Of a stretch of DNA of 64,000 nt, positions 63,645 through 64,000 are shown in pieces. The position numbers and the translations under genes were made by a program. This DNA comes from Cinclus cinclus (Eukaryota; Chordata; Aves; Passeriformes; Cinclidae): contig NC_085046.1 in assembly GCF_963662255.1 (NCBI RefSeq), positions 53,724,570 through 53,788,569 on the forward strand, in the 5' to 3' direction. A model generated the notes under the pieces. That model did not search any database and was not told the DNA's origin. It saw only the letters and a program-made list of their open reading frames with translations. Each line of letters begins with the position of its first letter. The stretch's first letter is position 1.

Positions 63645-64000
63645 GATCACCGAGGGTTGTGTGTCTGTCTCCAGCCAGGACCGCGGTTACCGTTCTACTC
63701 AACGACAGCAGAGATTTTCTCCCCGTTTTGGACCGTTTTTGGTTTGCCCAAAAGGGTGCTTGATGCTTCTTTTTCAGTTCTCTCTCCATCGTCAACTTGA
63801 TGTTTCAATGGGATGAGGAGAGCAACAGCGGGTTGCAAGGGTCACTGAGCTAAGGACCACACCATCGTGCCCGTCAACAGCGATCCAATGGGGCTGTGGA
63901 GAAGAAAAGAAATGGGAATTGAAAAGCAACCTGGCAAGAAGTTGATGCGGAGACTGGCAGGAGATGTCAGCATGTGCTCGCCTGTCCGAGTGGTGCAGGC

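Larger units (their letters stand above)
60824..64000 (+). repeat. Array unit 4 (cut by window end)
   Basis: 3177 bp of an expected 3311 bp are present, so the array is not seen to end. It has the shortest Ala tract, interrupted by one Glu. Confidence 0.95.

Overview
This is a vertebrate, almost certainly avian, nuclear window. Three CR1 LINE 3' ends with the avian ATTCTGTG-type terminus are present, and the genes are intron-rich. The right end carries a tandem array of short TOPORS-like RING genes, a kind of expansion I associate with songbirds; the passerine assignment is inference.

Positions 1-43245 (minus strand) hold the complete coding region of CDK13, the cyclin K-dependent transcriptional kinase. 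I placed all 14 coding exons by eye. Every junction has GT/AG ends and keeps the frame. The joined CDS is 4569 nt (1522 residues), close to the roughly 1510 residues I recall for mammals. All catalytic motifs are present. The 3' UTR runs off the left edge. Exon 1 lies in a strong CpG island (about 42050-44040) whose upstream half carries NRF1, ETS, CCAAT and TCTCGCGAGA motifs.

Positions 44040-50750 are intergenic. They hold two CR1 fragments, a pure (CCCTT)n pentanucleotide block of about 235 bp, and otherwise nothing I can call a gene.

Positions 50844-64000 are a head-to-tail tandem array of four units of about 3.31-3.34 kb, nearly identical to each other. The fourth unit is cut by the window end. 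Each unit has one intact plus-strand gene for a 351-360 residue protein. It has an N-terminal C3HC4 RING, a TOPORS-like helical segment, an acidic Glu/Gln run, a length-variable poly-Ala tract and a basic tail. Each unit also repeats a candidate 148-bp 5' intron, TATA-like boxes and twin AATAAA signals. Variant sites group the units in conflicting ways, which points to exchange between units. A diverged stub of the same repeat lies just left of the first unit.

There is no evidence that CDK13 and the array cooperate; they look like neighbours only. All identities rest on reading translations and remembered family features. No database search was run.
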